A program made the translations under genes and the position numbers. This document shows positions 33,941 to 52,122 of a DNA stretch of 64,000 bases, piece by piece. Origin of the DNA: Paraspadella gotoi (lineage: Eukaryota > Chaetognatha); the NCBI GenBank assembly GCA_051294375.1, contig CM119270.1, positions 3,466,554 through 3,530,553 on the forward strand. Reading direction: 5' to 3'. Within the stretch, counting starts at the first letter, position 1, and each line of letters opens with the position of its first letter. Under the pieces are notes generated by a model. That model was not told where the DNA came from, made no database searches, and saw nothing but the letters and a program-made list of their open reading frames with translations.

Positions 33941-36900
33941 TCGGTAAATTAGACAGTTTTTGCTTTACTGACCAAATAATAAATTTTTTTTAAAAGTAGT
34001 AATAAAATTGGTACAACCAATATAATTTAGTAATTAAGCTATCTTGCCCCTGACTTTGGACGGCCTTTTGCGGTTTAAGGCCTCCCATCACTCTTACGAG
34101 ATAACGACATAGCAAGTCCCTGCAAGCTTTCAATCAATACCACCTGGCCTCCCTATCAATCAATCAATCAATACGAACCTGAGCAGAACAAAATCTTCGA
34201 CGATGAGATTTGCGCAATGCTGCAGTTGATGATGCTGCTACGGGGAACTCCGGTACTCAGCTCGATCCGACTCCAGACGCTAGTGGGCGTGGAAAACCGG
34301 AAGAGCTCGGTGTTGACGTCGACGCCGACCCTTTTCCCGTAGACGAAAACATCTCCATCGTCGTTGACGCAGTGAGACATTCCGTTGCGAGGCTTCGGTT
34401 GTTCACCCCAAGTCTCTACCGATTCCCAATCGTGATCCCCGACGGAGAATTTTAAGACTTTATTGATATCGTGTCCGCCAAAGACGTAAAAGTCTCCGCG
34501 CCACGCCCACCCGACGTGGCGCCATCTAGGCGACGCGATCTTTCCTCTTATCTCGATCTTCGTCCACTCGTAACTGAAGAGATTGAGCGAGTGGAGATCG
34601 TCTGCGCCCACGCGTCCGCCGAAAGTGAAGAGCGTCTCGCCGATGAGGCAGTGGGCGGGGTCGCGGATTTGAGACGGGACGTCGCCGACCGTCGTGTGGA
34701 CGGAGAAGAGACGTGATCGAGGATCGAAAAGATAAAGATTTTCTGGAAGGTCGTGCGAATCCCAGACGACGATTTTATCGTTAAATTGAAACGCGATGAG
34801 AGAAGAACGAGAAATTTTCTTCAATTCAAAATGGAATAAAAAAAAAGGAAAAAAAATATTATTAAAGGAAAAGGGTACTTTTTTTCCCCGAAAGCACCCC
34901 CTTTCATTTCCTAGTCACTGAACATAATTTTAATCCTCATCTTTTACCGAAATATTTAACCTAATCCTTAAAATTAATCAAAAACCTTAATCCCAAATCC
35001 TAACCAAACCCGTAACCAATTCTTTAAACTTTGAAAACTGAAGCTGAAATGGGTAATTTTTGGAAAATATGGTCGTTTCAAACCTTCCCTTTTTCCACTC
35101 ACCAACGAATCGGACTGATTTTTACGCGTCGGCCAAAGTTTATAAGGAATTCCATCTCTCGGCATTTGAGGCGAATCGATGACGTCCAAGCAACGATACA
35201 AAAGCGAATCTTTGCTACCGTTCATTCCATCGGTAACGAAATCCCAGAAATGCGAAAGATCTCTTAGCAACCGAGTTTGTTCGGATTCCGTCACGTCTTT
35301 GACGACCAAAAGAACTCTACCAAAAAATACTTTGATTTTGTTCGTAGTGAATGCGGTGGATACGAGATGTTTTTCTGCTTCTAGTAAATTGTCGGTTAAC
35401 TTCCTCGAATCTCCGAGCAATCGCCTCAGAACTCTTTTCTCTTTCTTCCTCAGATGGAAAATAATTCCGCAAATATTTTTAAAATTCTTCTTCTTCAACT
35501 TCGTCGAGATGGAAAAGTGGAGGCCCTGAATGGCTTTGAGGCCAAAATGGGAGAGGATGGGATGATGACTAAACTTGGCCAGAATGAATTGAAAAATTGC
35601 AGAAAGCAATGGCCCCTGAAGAATGATGAAAATGGTAAGATGAAGGCGGTAATCGATGCCACCCAAGCGATTATTGACGTCGTAGAAACAGGAATGGGTC
35701 TCCTCCCAGTACCACGGGATGATCACCGAAGTTTGTATGACAAAAAAGTTGATATAATTCAATAATTGATCGTAAAATCTATGCGATGGATCGATGCTAA
35801 CTTTTTCCGTGTTCCCTTCATCGAGCCAAACTTGTTTTCGTTCGTCGTAAGAATTGATTCTGTAGTCGAGTAAAACGACATTTGAAATCAATCCTTTCTG
35901 CAGCAATTTGAAAAACAGATTCCAATTTCTAAAAATGCTATTCGTCGCTTTGGGTCTTTCGTTTGACCAATACCGACTTCTTTTTCTCAAATGCCAAGCG
36001 TCAAAGGCTGCACCAATCATCGTTTGCCAAACCAAGCAAGCTATCCCAACGATTCTCCAGCGCGGATGAATACTTCCGAATAAAACCGACATGAAAATCA
36101 ACCTCGACAGGATGGAGGGAAACTTGACGGCGAAGAACATGAGGCTTCCGAGAAAAGTGGGCTCGCGGTGAACGGGATTCTTCCTGATCACGTCCTTGTT
36201 GTGATTCCAGACTCGCAAGCAGAAACCAAGCATTGAGGAAAGCGTAACGAATCCGCGGAGAAAGTTAAAGTCGCTTCCGTCCAAAATCATCCAACCCAAT
36301 TGGGTCACGAACTGAGGTGCATCTTCGAAAAAAGCTTCGCTGAATTGATTCTCGGATATTTTGACGAGTTGGTCGGAGAGCCTCGTTTTCGGAGAGAGAG
36401 GAAGATCCGGATCGTTGAAGCTTTCGGTGAGAGCGTCTTGGATGACAGTTTGGTCCCCAGGTTTTTCTCTTAGTTTATTCAAGTTGGTTTTGAAGAAACC
36501 GATCGTCTTCTGCAGCCAACCGATGTCCGGATCAGTATTACCGTCGTCGCGAACCAAATCTCCAATTTTGATCATTTGATACTCGATGAGAATTTTTCTC
36601 AAAACCGTGAAAGGAATGAGCACAGGCAGTAGAATAAGAATCGCTAATTTCACGAACCCGGCCAACGTTAAACCAGCGAATGAATAATTATCCACGACGT
36701 TGAGAAACTTCCACGGAAAATCCTCTTCGTTATCTATTTCGAGTTTAAACCGGTGAAAGACGTAATGCCAGAGAAGTTCTCTCGCGCTCATTTCCAAAAC
36801 TCGAACGACGAGAGGCAAAACCATGAAGGTTACGGTCAACCAAAAGAACAATGCGTTGTCGAGTAGCGGCTCTCTGACGTTGACAAAATTCGTGGAATTA

Positions 36901-37349
36901 TTGGTCATTGATTCGTTCGCGTAAGATTCCTTTGCGACCGATTTTTCGTACATTTTAGAAATGGAGCGATTTGCGTCGTAATACATGACACAACGATGGT
37001 CGTAAAGTTCTCGACTATTTTTGTAATACGCCCTGGCGAGGAAACCGTCAGTTGCAATGTCGACATAGAAGAAAATCGTCATGGCAACGGTCATTAGGAT
37101 CTGCGCGCGTCCGCGTAGGGTAAGATCCGTCCACCACGAGAGTAATCCGCGGCCGGTGGTTATATTTACTCTGGGTAAGGTAAGGTAAGGTAAGTTCTCC
37201 TCGTAGATGTCATTTTGATTGGTATCTAGAAAAGCATTGCTCTCCAACAAAGAGTCGGTCGGCAAGCTTTTTCTTTCCATTTTGGGATCAGTGAATTCTT
37301 TCACATCTTCGATTATCACTATTTTCGTTTTGTTTTTGTTTACATCCAT
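33440..37349 (-). CDS. XK-related membrane protein fused to a kelch-like propeller (three exons)
   Basis: Minus-strand exons are 37349-35103 (749 codons, donor TTG followed by GTGAGT), 34818-34179 and 33678-33440. Phases agree at both joins (0, then 1), giving 1,041 residues. The first exon has a soluble N-terminus of about 65 residues, then several hydrophobic segments. These include VAMTIFFYVDIATDGF and the motif FFEDAPQFVTQLGWMI, which resembles the conserved SAPQL region of the XK-related (XKR/CED-8) family. Several of that family are caspase-activated phospholipid scramblases. A charged, helical-looking linker (about residues 600-749) leads to exons 2 and 3, which carry at least four kelch-type units (LFTFGGRVGADDLHSL, FYVFGGHDINKVLKF, VFVYGKRVGVDVN, ILFCSG then FNPTEYRFD). 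Family functions are known; the fusion is inferred from splice phase. Two adjacent genes remain possible. No caspase site was identified. Confidence 0.7.
33876..33940. repeat. (ATC)n microsatellite in intron 2
   Basis: About 21 ATC units within the intron at 33679-34178 of the XK-related/kelch gene. Confidence 0.95.
34040..34092. repeat. Dispersed repeat fragment in intron 2
   Basis: It shares ATCTTG, CCTGACTTTGGAC and GGTTTAAGGCCTCC with 37609-37660 just upstream of the same gene, in the same order and orientation. Confidence 0.5.
34179..34818 (-). CDS. Exon 2: kelch-like repeats
   Basis: The exon opens after a pyrimidine-rich acceptor (TTTTTTTTATTCCATTTTG, then AATTGAAG) and runs 213 codons plus one base to the donor CTCAG followed by GTTCGT. 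The double-glycine positions FGG and the spaced aromatic residues (Y/F..W) mark kelch blades. Confidence 0.75.
35103..37349 (-). CDS. Exon 1: XK-related domain
   Basis: This 749-codon exon begins with ATG at 37349 and ends in phase 0 at a consensus donor. Reading through the donor would add a low-quality tail to a stop at 34974, which supports splicing there. TTACC is repeated four times near 37170-37192 inside the coding sequence (LPYLTLP). A degraded copy of its 5' part lies at 55476-56094. Confidence 0.75.
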
Positions 37350-37702
37350 TTTTTTATAAAATGGTTTTTATATTTGTAATTTGATTTTATGTAGAAAGCG
37401 AAACTTGACAACAAGCGACAAGGCTGACAGACAGGCAGAGAGACTACTTCAAAAGTTCAGTATCGCAACCAAACTGGTTTTAGAGGATTTATTGACGGGT
37501 AGACACATTTTAATCTGAGCGGGTTTTTTAGGGGCATTTTTACAACCGAGGTAAAATGATCCAATTTTTTTGATAAATAGGCCATCTTGTTTAGGCCATC
37601 TTGTTTAGGCCATCTTGTTTCCTGACTTTGGACAAGCTATGGTGGGTTAAGTCCTCCTTCCGTTTTAGGAAATAGAATATTATTTTCATTTAAATTTGTT
37701 TT
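37350..37702. promoter_or_regulatory. 5' flank of the XK-related/kelch gene
   Basis: This is the region upstream of the minus-strand ATG. GCCATCTTGTTTAGG is repeated about three times at 37581-37625, followed by a dispersed repeat shared with 34040-34092. No unambiguous TATA box or initiator can be assigned. Confidence 0.3.
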
Positions 37703-37803
37703 CTGAAGAAGAAGACGCATATCGCAACGGGACTCTTAATCCCGGGGTCGTGGGTTCGAGCCCCACATTGGGCGCCACTGAAGAAGAAGACGTATATCGC
37801 AAC
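37703..37803. repeat. 26-bp direct repeats flanking a 49-bp insertion
   Basis: CTGAAGAAGAAGACGCATAT followed by CGCAAC (37703-37728) recurs with one C-to-T change at 37778-37803. Each repeat abuts the inserted tRNA fragment exactly, as a long target-site duplication would. Confidence 0.85.
37729..37777 (+). pseudogene. tRNA-Lys(CTT) 3' fragment with encoded CCA
   Basis: The 49 bases correspond to positions 28-76 of a mature tRNA-Lys. They hold an anticodon loop CTCTTAA (anticodon CTT) closed by GGGA/TCCC, a T-arm GTGGGTTCGAGCCCCAC, the 3' acceptor strand ATTGGGC, discriminator G and a terminal CCA. The 5' half (acceptor strand, D-arm) is absent, so it cannot be a working tRNA gene. Animal tRNA genes do not encode CCA, so a processed tRNA end was copied back into DNA. 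A degraded copy lies near 56485-56538. Confidence 0.85.
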
Positions 37804-38895
37804 AATTAGAAAAGACTGGAAGTTAGTAGAACTCGAGGCTCGCGAAGACTGGACTCAAAAAAGGGACGGCTCCTCGAGAAAGGGATGGGAAGAGGGGGAT
37901 GAGGATCGAGCAAAGTGATAACATGCACAAATACAATGCCTAATTTTACGAGTTCAATCCTAATTCAATTTTTTTTAATAAAAACGCAGAGAGAGAGAGA
38001 GAAAGAAATCAAAAGACAGCAGCAGAAGCAGCAGGAGAAAAGAGAGAAAAATAAAGAGCCCCTGCAGAGCCAGCTGCAGACTCGTTTTTTTTTCCCGATG
38101 AATCAGCACTAAAAATGATCATAAAAATGATGCAAGTTAAAAAAATGATGCAAGTTTAAAAAATGATGCGAATTGTAAAAATGATGCAAATTGAAAAAAT
38201 GATGTGAGTTGAGAAAATGATGTGAGTGGAAAAAATGATGCGAGTTAAAAAATGTTTTTTAAAAAAATTGTGATTTATCATTTGATTAGCTGATTACCGC
38301 TTAATTATCGTAGGCAGATCCGACATTGTTGGCTCAAACTTATTTTTTAAAGTTTAATTAGTTTTCTTCATCAGACGGGCTCTTAGGCCATGGGTCGCAG
38401 TATTACAAATTATCACGAGAAATTTCAGTATCAGTATTAACACAGTAAAGTTAAAATAATTAATAGAAGACATGTTTCGAATTTCTATTCTTTATATTCT
38501 TTTAAAAAATTCGATAGATAATTTGACTTTTGTTTTTTTTTCGCTTTTGGCGACCGCAAGGACCTCTCGTGGTCGTTCGTAGTTACCAAATCGTTTCCCT
38601 TATTTATTTCACTTGATGTCGATTGATTAAAGATAAAAGCTTTATTTTTTTAGTATCCTATCTTATGAATATTTCTTGTAAACTAAGTTGGTTATAATTC
38701 ATATTGCCTAAATTTGTTAATAGTCGGGTATTGAAAAAGGTCAGTTATAAACTTATAATCCCATTCTTTTGGCGACGGCAACCGGGAGGCGCGGAAACGA
38801 GAACCCGTATCCAAAGCTAAACCGTTGAACGAAATTAATCACTGACTGATTGTCTTTAAAACTTCATCTCCAAAATTTAGGGTCGAGTTGTTATC
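37804..38895. other. Intergenic sequence with a 19-bp minisatellite
   Basis: A degenerate array with unit near AAAAATGATGCAAGTTAAA spans about 38112-38252 (roughly seven units). The rest is AT-rich and I see no gene. Confidence 0.6.
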
Positions 38896-38927
38896 GAGCC
38901 AGGACAGGCTTCGCCTGGTCCTGGCTC
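38896..38927. other. Strong hairpin
   Basis: GAGCCAGGACAGGC and GCCTGGTCCTGGCTC pair along about 14 base pairs with one bulged G and a three-base TTC loop. No U-run follows on either strand, so a transcription terminator is not implied. The copy near 57712 is disturbed by indels. Confidence 0.7.
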
Positions 38928-38960
38928 TATAATGTTTTAGGATTGCTTCTTTGTGACGTA

Positions 38961-38994
<34 letters not shown>

Positions 38995-39059
38995 GCGTCG
39001 TCGTCGGCGTCACGCTGTTTTTATATAAAAACTACTGCGCTTTTATAGTTTTGGCTGGG
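38928..39059. repeat. (CGT)n microsatellite
   Basis: CGTCGT units at about 38960-39008 with two CGG interruptions. Confidence 0.9.
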
Positions 39060-39435
39060 ACTTACCGTTTTTTTAAACTAAAATCCCAAATTTACATCCG
39101 AGATTTTGTGGATTTATTCTCTTTCTTTCTCTCTCTCTCTCTTTCACTCATACATGCATTTGTTTGTTTTATTTACGATCATCGCGTCAATGAATGACTA
39201 TCATCGCATTAATGAATGACTATCATCGAATCAAGGAAAGATTATCATCACATCAATGAATGACTATCATCGCATCAATCATTTTGTTATCATCACATCA
39301 ATCATTTCGCTATCATCGCATCAATTATTGGTTATCATCGCATCAATATTTGGTTTTCATTGCATCAATAATTGGTTACCATCGCATCAATAATCAATTA
39401 CTTGCTGGCTCGATCCTTATGCTTTTAAGATTTTT
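39060..39435. repeat. Dispersed repeat, copy 2, with a 22-bp minisatellite
   Basis: It shares an ordered set of blocks with 8540-9245. Inside it, units close to TCATCGCATCAATGAATGACTA repeat about ten times at 39180-39400 with a regular 22-base period. This is 3' to the low-complexity gene on the minus strand. Confidence 0.6.
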
Positions 39436-39456
39436 CTCTTATTGGTTTTGTTGTTG

Positions 39457-39544
<88 letters not shown>

Positions 39545-40842
39545 TTTACCTCTTTCTAAAAAGATGGTGTTCGAGAGGACGGAGGAGACGAAATCCCGAA
39601 ATTCTTCATTTTCTTTCTCTTCTTCTTCTTCTTCCTCTTTCTTTTCTCTTTTCTTTCCTTTGCCTCCTTCTCCTTCTCCTTCCCTCCTCGCGGCGCCGGT
39701 TTTCGTCACGGCGCCATCTCTCATCAAGACGGCGTCGACGTCTTCTTCGATACCAACGCCGCCATTGACGCATGACGCCGTTCCAAAAAACGCGCCGTTT
39801 TGGAACCACGCCGCCATCAGTCTGTCATCGTCGTTTTCGTCGTCGGCAACGTCGCAACCAACGGCGAATTCGTCGTTGGTCTTCGTTTTCCCGCCATCCA
39901 CGGCTTCGTGATCTTTGCCCACAGTCTCCTCCGCATTGACCACTTGAGCGTGGTCGGCGTGGTTTCCCCATCTCGAGCGAGTGTGGTCTCCGGACTCTGT
40001 GGCTTTTTCATCGTCCATCGTTTTTTTTGGAACTCGGGGGAAGATGTTTTTTTCGACGTCGTCGTCGTCGTCGTCGTCGTCATTGTCGTCCTCATTGTCG
40101 TCGTCGTCGTCCACTTGAATGACCTTTAATGATTTCTCATTCAATATCTTCGTCCTATTTTCGTCTCCCTTACCAATATCGATGTCCAATGCCTCACCCA
40201 AGACCTTATCTCCCTTTCCGCCTGTCAACTCCCCAGCACCGCCTGACAACTTCCCTGCAACGCCTGTCAGATCTCCAGCACCGCCTGACACCTCCCCGGC
40301 ACCGCCTGTCAAGCACTTGGCCATAATCGTGCCCTCTGACGCTTCATCGATCTTTGTCTTCGCGTTTCCATCGGAAACGGATATCTTGGGCGAACGAAGA
40401 GGCGCGTTCATTGGCGCGTTCATCGGCTCGTTCATGGGAACATTCATTGGCTCGTTTATTGGCGCGTTCCTCGGCGCGTTCAACGACGCGTTCATTTGAA
40501 CGTTCATCGGTGCATCAATTGTCTCGTTCATCAGAGCATTCATTGGCTCGTTTATTGGCGCGTTCTTCGGTTCATTCATCGGCGAGTTCATTGGTGGTTT
40601 TCTCGGTGCATTCATCGGCTCTTTCATGGGCGCGTTCATCAACGTGTCAATTGTCGCGTTAAATGACGCCGCTTTCTCTTCGACGGGTCCCTTCCACTCA
40701 CGGACGTAGTTGTTGTTATTGTTGTTGTAATTGTTATTATTGTTGTTGTTGTTAAGGCCATTGGTCCCAATTTGGTCGTCGTCGTCCTCGTTGTGGGTCG
40801 AATTTTTGCGAAAGTGAAAGATGTTCAGCGCCGCCTTTCGGT
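39425..40842 (-). CDS. Exon 3 of the low-complexity gene
   Basis: It starts after the good acceptor TTTTTCCCTCAG. The 12-base units coding for Met-Asn-x-Pro lie at about 40395-40650. The minus frame is preferred over the plus-strand open frames here because only it connects to upstream exons. Confidence 0.5.
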
Positions 40843-41338
40843 CTGAGGGAAAAACATAGAAACAAAAACGTAAAACCAAATGATGAATGATCTACCAGCA
40901 GCGATCGATGGACCATAATTAACGGGATTAACCCGATCCGTTAATAACCTGATTATCTTCTTCCTTTTTTTTTTTTTTTTTTTTTTTTTTTGCACACGAC
41001 CTGATAATGAACAAGATTTATCGGAATCACGAACAAACTTCTTCCAAGTAAAACTTCGCTGCATTTCTCACAGTTAGATCGTCATTGTGATCTGTGATTG
41101 TTGATTTCTAATTTGTGACTTAGGATCTGCGACTTGTGTTTCGTGAGACTCTCATGCAGTTTCGTTTATTTACTCCCAGAGTATCTTCCCTATCAATAAT
41201 TTTCATTTGTGATTTTAGGTCATTGATTTACGATTTGTGCTTTGTGCTTTGTGCTTTGTGATTTGCGGTCGGTAATCTGTGATCCACCCGGGACTCACCG
41301 TTTGATCGATTTCCCGTCACTCGAATTATCGTCGACAT
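39425..41338 (-). CDS. Low-complexity protein of unknown function (three exons)
   Basis: Minus-strand exons 41338-41299 (ATG, donor GTGAGT), 41066-41001 (donor GTCGTG, weak) and 40842-39425 join in phase 1 both times, giving up to 507 residues. The N-terminus reads MSTIIRVTGNRSN then EMQRSFTWKKFVRDSDK and RKAALNIFHFRKN. After that come Asn runs (about 66-86), Met-Asn-x-Pro tetrapeptides (about 103-188), GGAGE/D repeats (about 210-245), an Asp-rich run, an ordinary stretch (AAWFQNGAFFGTASC) and Glu/Arg-rich sequence. The last exon may end earlier, at a donor GAAAGAG followed by GTAAAG near 39547, before the (GA)n tract. No domain or membrane segment is recognisable; it is probably disordered. 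The middle donor and repeats make the model tentative. Confidence 0.5.
39461..39541. repeat. (CT)n microsatellite
   Basis: About 40 uninterrupted CT units at the 3' end of the long exon. Confidence 0.97.
41001..41066 (-). CDS. Exon 2 of the low-complexity gene
   Basis: Twenty-two codons bounded by an AG acceptor without a clear pyrimidine tract and a non-consensus GTCGTG donor. Phase agreement on both sides is the main support. Confidence 0.35.
41299..41338 (-). CDS. Exon 1 of the low-complexity gene
   Basis: Thirteen codons plus one base from ATG in the context AAAATGTCG to the donor ACGGTGAGT. The following intron is rich in GATTTGTGA-like repeats. Confidence 0.5.
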
Positions 41339-41695
41339 TTTCTTCTTCTTCTTTTTTTTACTCAAGATTTCGTCGTCATTTTTTTTTCGTATTGTAAAAT
41401 CTAGTTTTTTTGGATATTTATTTTGTCAATTGAAAATTTAGGCATCAGTACTATATTATTTTAACGTAAATTGTTTTGAATTGATTCACGTTGTTTTCAT
41501 TTTATTTTGCAAAGTATTAATTTATTTTTTAACTTCCAAAAAAATCTTTATTCCTATTTTTGACTTTTGTTTTCAAATTCGTAGGACAGGCGTCGCTGTC
41601 GTCAGTTTGATTCGACGCTGATTCGATGACTAATTATTTTCCTGAGGAAAAATCGGGGTAAACGTGATATTTTTTTGCGCTCATCTATATATTTA

Positions 41696-41767
<72 letters not shown>

Positions 41768-41897
41768 TTTTTCGGTGGAATCTTTCTTTCAATTCGGTAT
41801 ATATTTGTATTTCACCTTAGTGCCAAAAAAAAAGCAATTTTGTCTTTCTTTTGCTTTTTAACCTTTGAGAGAAAAAGAAAGTGACAGAGAGGGAGTG

Positions 41898-41963
<66 letters not shown>

Positions 41964-42698
41964 TATTTGATTTACTCTGCTCAAATTGTGAAAATCAAAG
42001 TATTGCCAATTTTTACTCACAATTTAAAGAAAACCTAACTATAGTAAAAATTTAATATATACATATTAGCTAAATACAAACAATAGAATTCATTTTACAA
42101 TTTACCAATTGCAACTTTTTGCATTTTTAATTGTGCGCTAAAAAAATCTCAGTGTTTTAAAAAAAAGTTTAAAAAAAGAAAAAAGGTCACAAAAAATATA
42201 ATTGGAAACAAAATAGTTAGAATTTTTTATTGTGAAAAATAAAATTTCTGAACCGTGAACGTGACTTCGGTGAACGTGACTTCTGTTATAAAATTAAAAT
42301 TGGAGTTTGTAGAATTTTTAAAATTCTTTTTGTCAGTAATAATGGTAGACGGTATTTAATTCATAGCAACCATTTTTAGTATTGTCTTATTTGTTTAGTA
42401 TATCGTTGGAGAGAAAAAGATGTTCCGACATCAAAGGAAAAAAAGTGAAAAGCTTCGGTATTTGAAGAAGAATTTGTCTAAGAGGATAAAAAGAAAGATA
42501 GAAAAAAGAAAGAAAGAAAGAAAGAAAGATAAGAAAGAAAGAAAGGAAAAGAAAAGAAAGAAAACAACTAAAATGAAAGAAAAAATGAAAAACGAAAGAA
42601 AGAAAAAAGTACAAAGACGGAGAGACGGACAGACGGAGCTTCCACAGATGCCCTCATTCCAGGAGGGTTTTAATGAAGTGAAATATTTTCTTTCTCTC

Positions 42699-42744
<46 letters not shown>

Positions 42745-43240
42745 GCTCCACATTTTTTCCCTACCTGTCCTCCCTTCAATCGCCCACTGAGTTTCATCCT
42801 TAATCCTCGAGACGAAATTCCTGTGAAAACTTTAATTCTGATTCCAGTTCATTAATTCATGATTCTCACTCACGACGCGATATTTCTCTTCATCTCTATC
42901 TCTATTTCTAATCAATCTCTCTATTTCTAATTTATCTCTCTATTTCTAATCTATCTCTCTATTTCTCCTAGTCTCTATTTATATCTTGCTCTATTTTCGT
43001 TTTAAAAAAAAGCAAAAAACAAAAATGCTTTTTTCTTCTTATTTTTTTTTCTCAGTCAATAGCGACTAGAAATTGCGACCGATTTTTTTCTACAAAAGAA
43101 ATGCGATTGAATTATTTTAAACATGTAAAACATGGAAATCGAGCCTTTTTCTACGAATCGAAAATTGTTAGTATAATGGTACAGCTGAATAAAAAGCTGA
43201 ATAAACAGCTGAATAAACAGCCGAATAAAAAGTAAATATA
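41339..43240. other. Intergenic sequence between the low-complexity gene and G-beta
   Basis: (CT)n at about 41697-41764, (GA)n at 41907-41960, a (GAAA)-type tract at 42485-42610, CT-rich at 42690-42745, a 19-bp array (TCTATTTCTAATCTATCTC) at about 42890-42985, and a 14-bp array (CAGCTGAATAAAAAG type) at 43182-43233. No gene is supported. It contains the promoter region of the minus-strand gene at 41338. Confidence 0.6.
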
Positions 43241-44103
43241 CGTTAAAAATCTGTGAAATTTTGATTTTTTTTTTAATTGCACTAAGGAACAGAAAAAGAT
43301 AAACAAAAAAAAAACCATTTCACCAAAATTTGAAAATGAAACGAAAAAAGAAAAACGTCAATTGACGCTTAACAATGGATGATGATCGATCGGAGTCAAG
43401 TCAAAGACATGACGTGACATGACATGACATGACATGAAGCGGCCGATCGGAAGAAACGAGACTAGAAAACGGAATGTCCAAACCACCGACTAAAATCTGC
43501 CATTTTTTTTGTTTCCTTTTTTTATTTTCTAGTTTTGGCGGGTGGGAAGAACTAGAAAAATGTAGTATTCGAACGGAAATAATAATAAATATCACATTAT
43601 GTTTACATATCGTCAAGTTCGGCTTCTTTAAAACTAACAACCATTAAAGTTCGCTAAGTTATACATTTTTATTAGCGTATTAGCGTACTCAACTATGCAT
43701 GGGTTCACCTTGTTTAATTTAGAAAAAATAATTTTTATTTAAACATTTTTTTTACAAAATTGATTGAAAAAGTACTGATTTTATGAAGAAAATAAAAAAG
43801 GGAATTCCTTTTACATAATTAAATACGCAATTAATATATTTACGAGAAAGAAATGTATTTAAATATTAAATAATAAATTGGATCTCGACTAACAAATACG
43901 CGAAAGAGTTAAAAATATTTCTTTGGTCTTTAGATCTTTAACCTTCCCAAAATAAAGCGATGGACACAAAGTCCTATTTATATATTTACTAGTATAATAT
44001 TTTATTTGACTAAAAGAAAAACCCCAACATTGAGGTTCTCCGCTTTTAAATTCCTTTCGTAAAATCAAGAGCTACTAAATCTCTATATAATTCGTCCTCC
44101 CAC
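43241..44103. other. AT-rich 3' flank of the G-beta gene
   Basis: It includes a (GACAT)n run at about 43411-43437. No coding segment is visible. Confidence 0.45.
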
Positions 44104-44170
44104 AGTATCGTACAGTATCGTACAGTATCGAACAGTATCGAACGGTATCGAACGGTATCGAACGGTATCC
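44104..44170. repeat. 10-bp tandem repeat in the G-beta 3' flank
   Basis: Seven units of GTATCGTACA or GTATCGAACG lie about 170 bases beyond the G-beta stop. They recur near 63275-63345 in the degraded copy. Confidence 0.9.
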
Positions 44171-44343
44171 AAGGCGTCGAAAGTTCCATCGGTCGATCCC
44201 GCGTTTCGGCGTGTGTCCGGTTTCTTATTTTCCGGAAGGCGAGAACCCAGCCCGCCCTCTCACCGGCAACCTGACCCCCCCCCAAAACTCGCTCCCAATC
44301 GCCTCGTCCCCCCCTCCTCCCCCCTCCATCTCCCCCCCCCATT

Positions 44344-51634
<7,291 letters not shown>

Positions 51635-52045
51635 CTGGGTGAGTCGGTCGAGCGTGGTCGGAGTGGTGAGAAGTGGAGGTCAGAAGGGTTAAGGACAGGA
51701 AAAAGAAAAGAAAAAGGAAAAAAAAGAAGAACAAGAAAAGTAGAAGGAAAAGAAAAGTAAAATAAAAAGTGAATAAAAAAAAGAGAGAATAGATGAGGTT
51801 AAGGGAGAAAGGTAAGTAAGTCCGTGATCTACAGAACCCATTTTTAGATCAACGTAAACTTTAGTAATTTGATTTGCAAATGCTTTTTAAAAATCGTATA
51901 AATAATTCAAAATTGCGCATATTGCGAGCCGAATAGTTTGAAAACTCTCACTCCTCTCTCTCTTCTCTCTCCACTCCCTCTTATCTCTAACCCTCTTCAA
52001 CATAGCTTTGAGTCCGTCGACATCTTCTGACCTTTTCTTTCTTCT

Positions 52046-52122
<77 letters not shown>

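Noticed and set aside
36361-36579. Plus-strand frames within 34.2-36.6 kb
   Set aside because: They are shadows of the XK-related and kelch exons on the minus strand.
37681-37777. A working tRNA-Lys gene
   Set aside because: The 5' acceptor strand and D-arm are missing and CCA is encoded, so it is a copied 3' fragment.
40119-40499. Plus-strand frame of 126 codons over the 12-bp repeats
   Set aside because: It is the complement of the Met-Asn-x-Pro repeats; only the minus frame joins upstream exons in phase.
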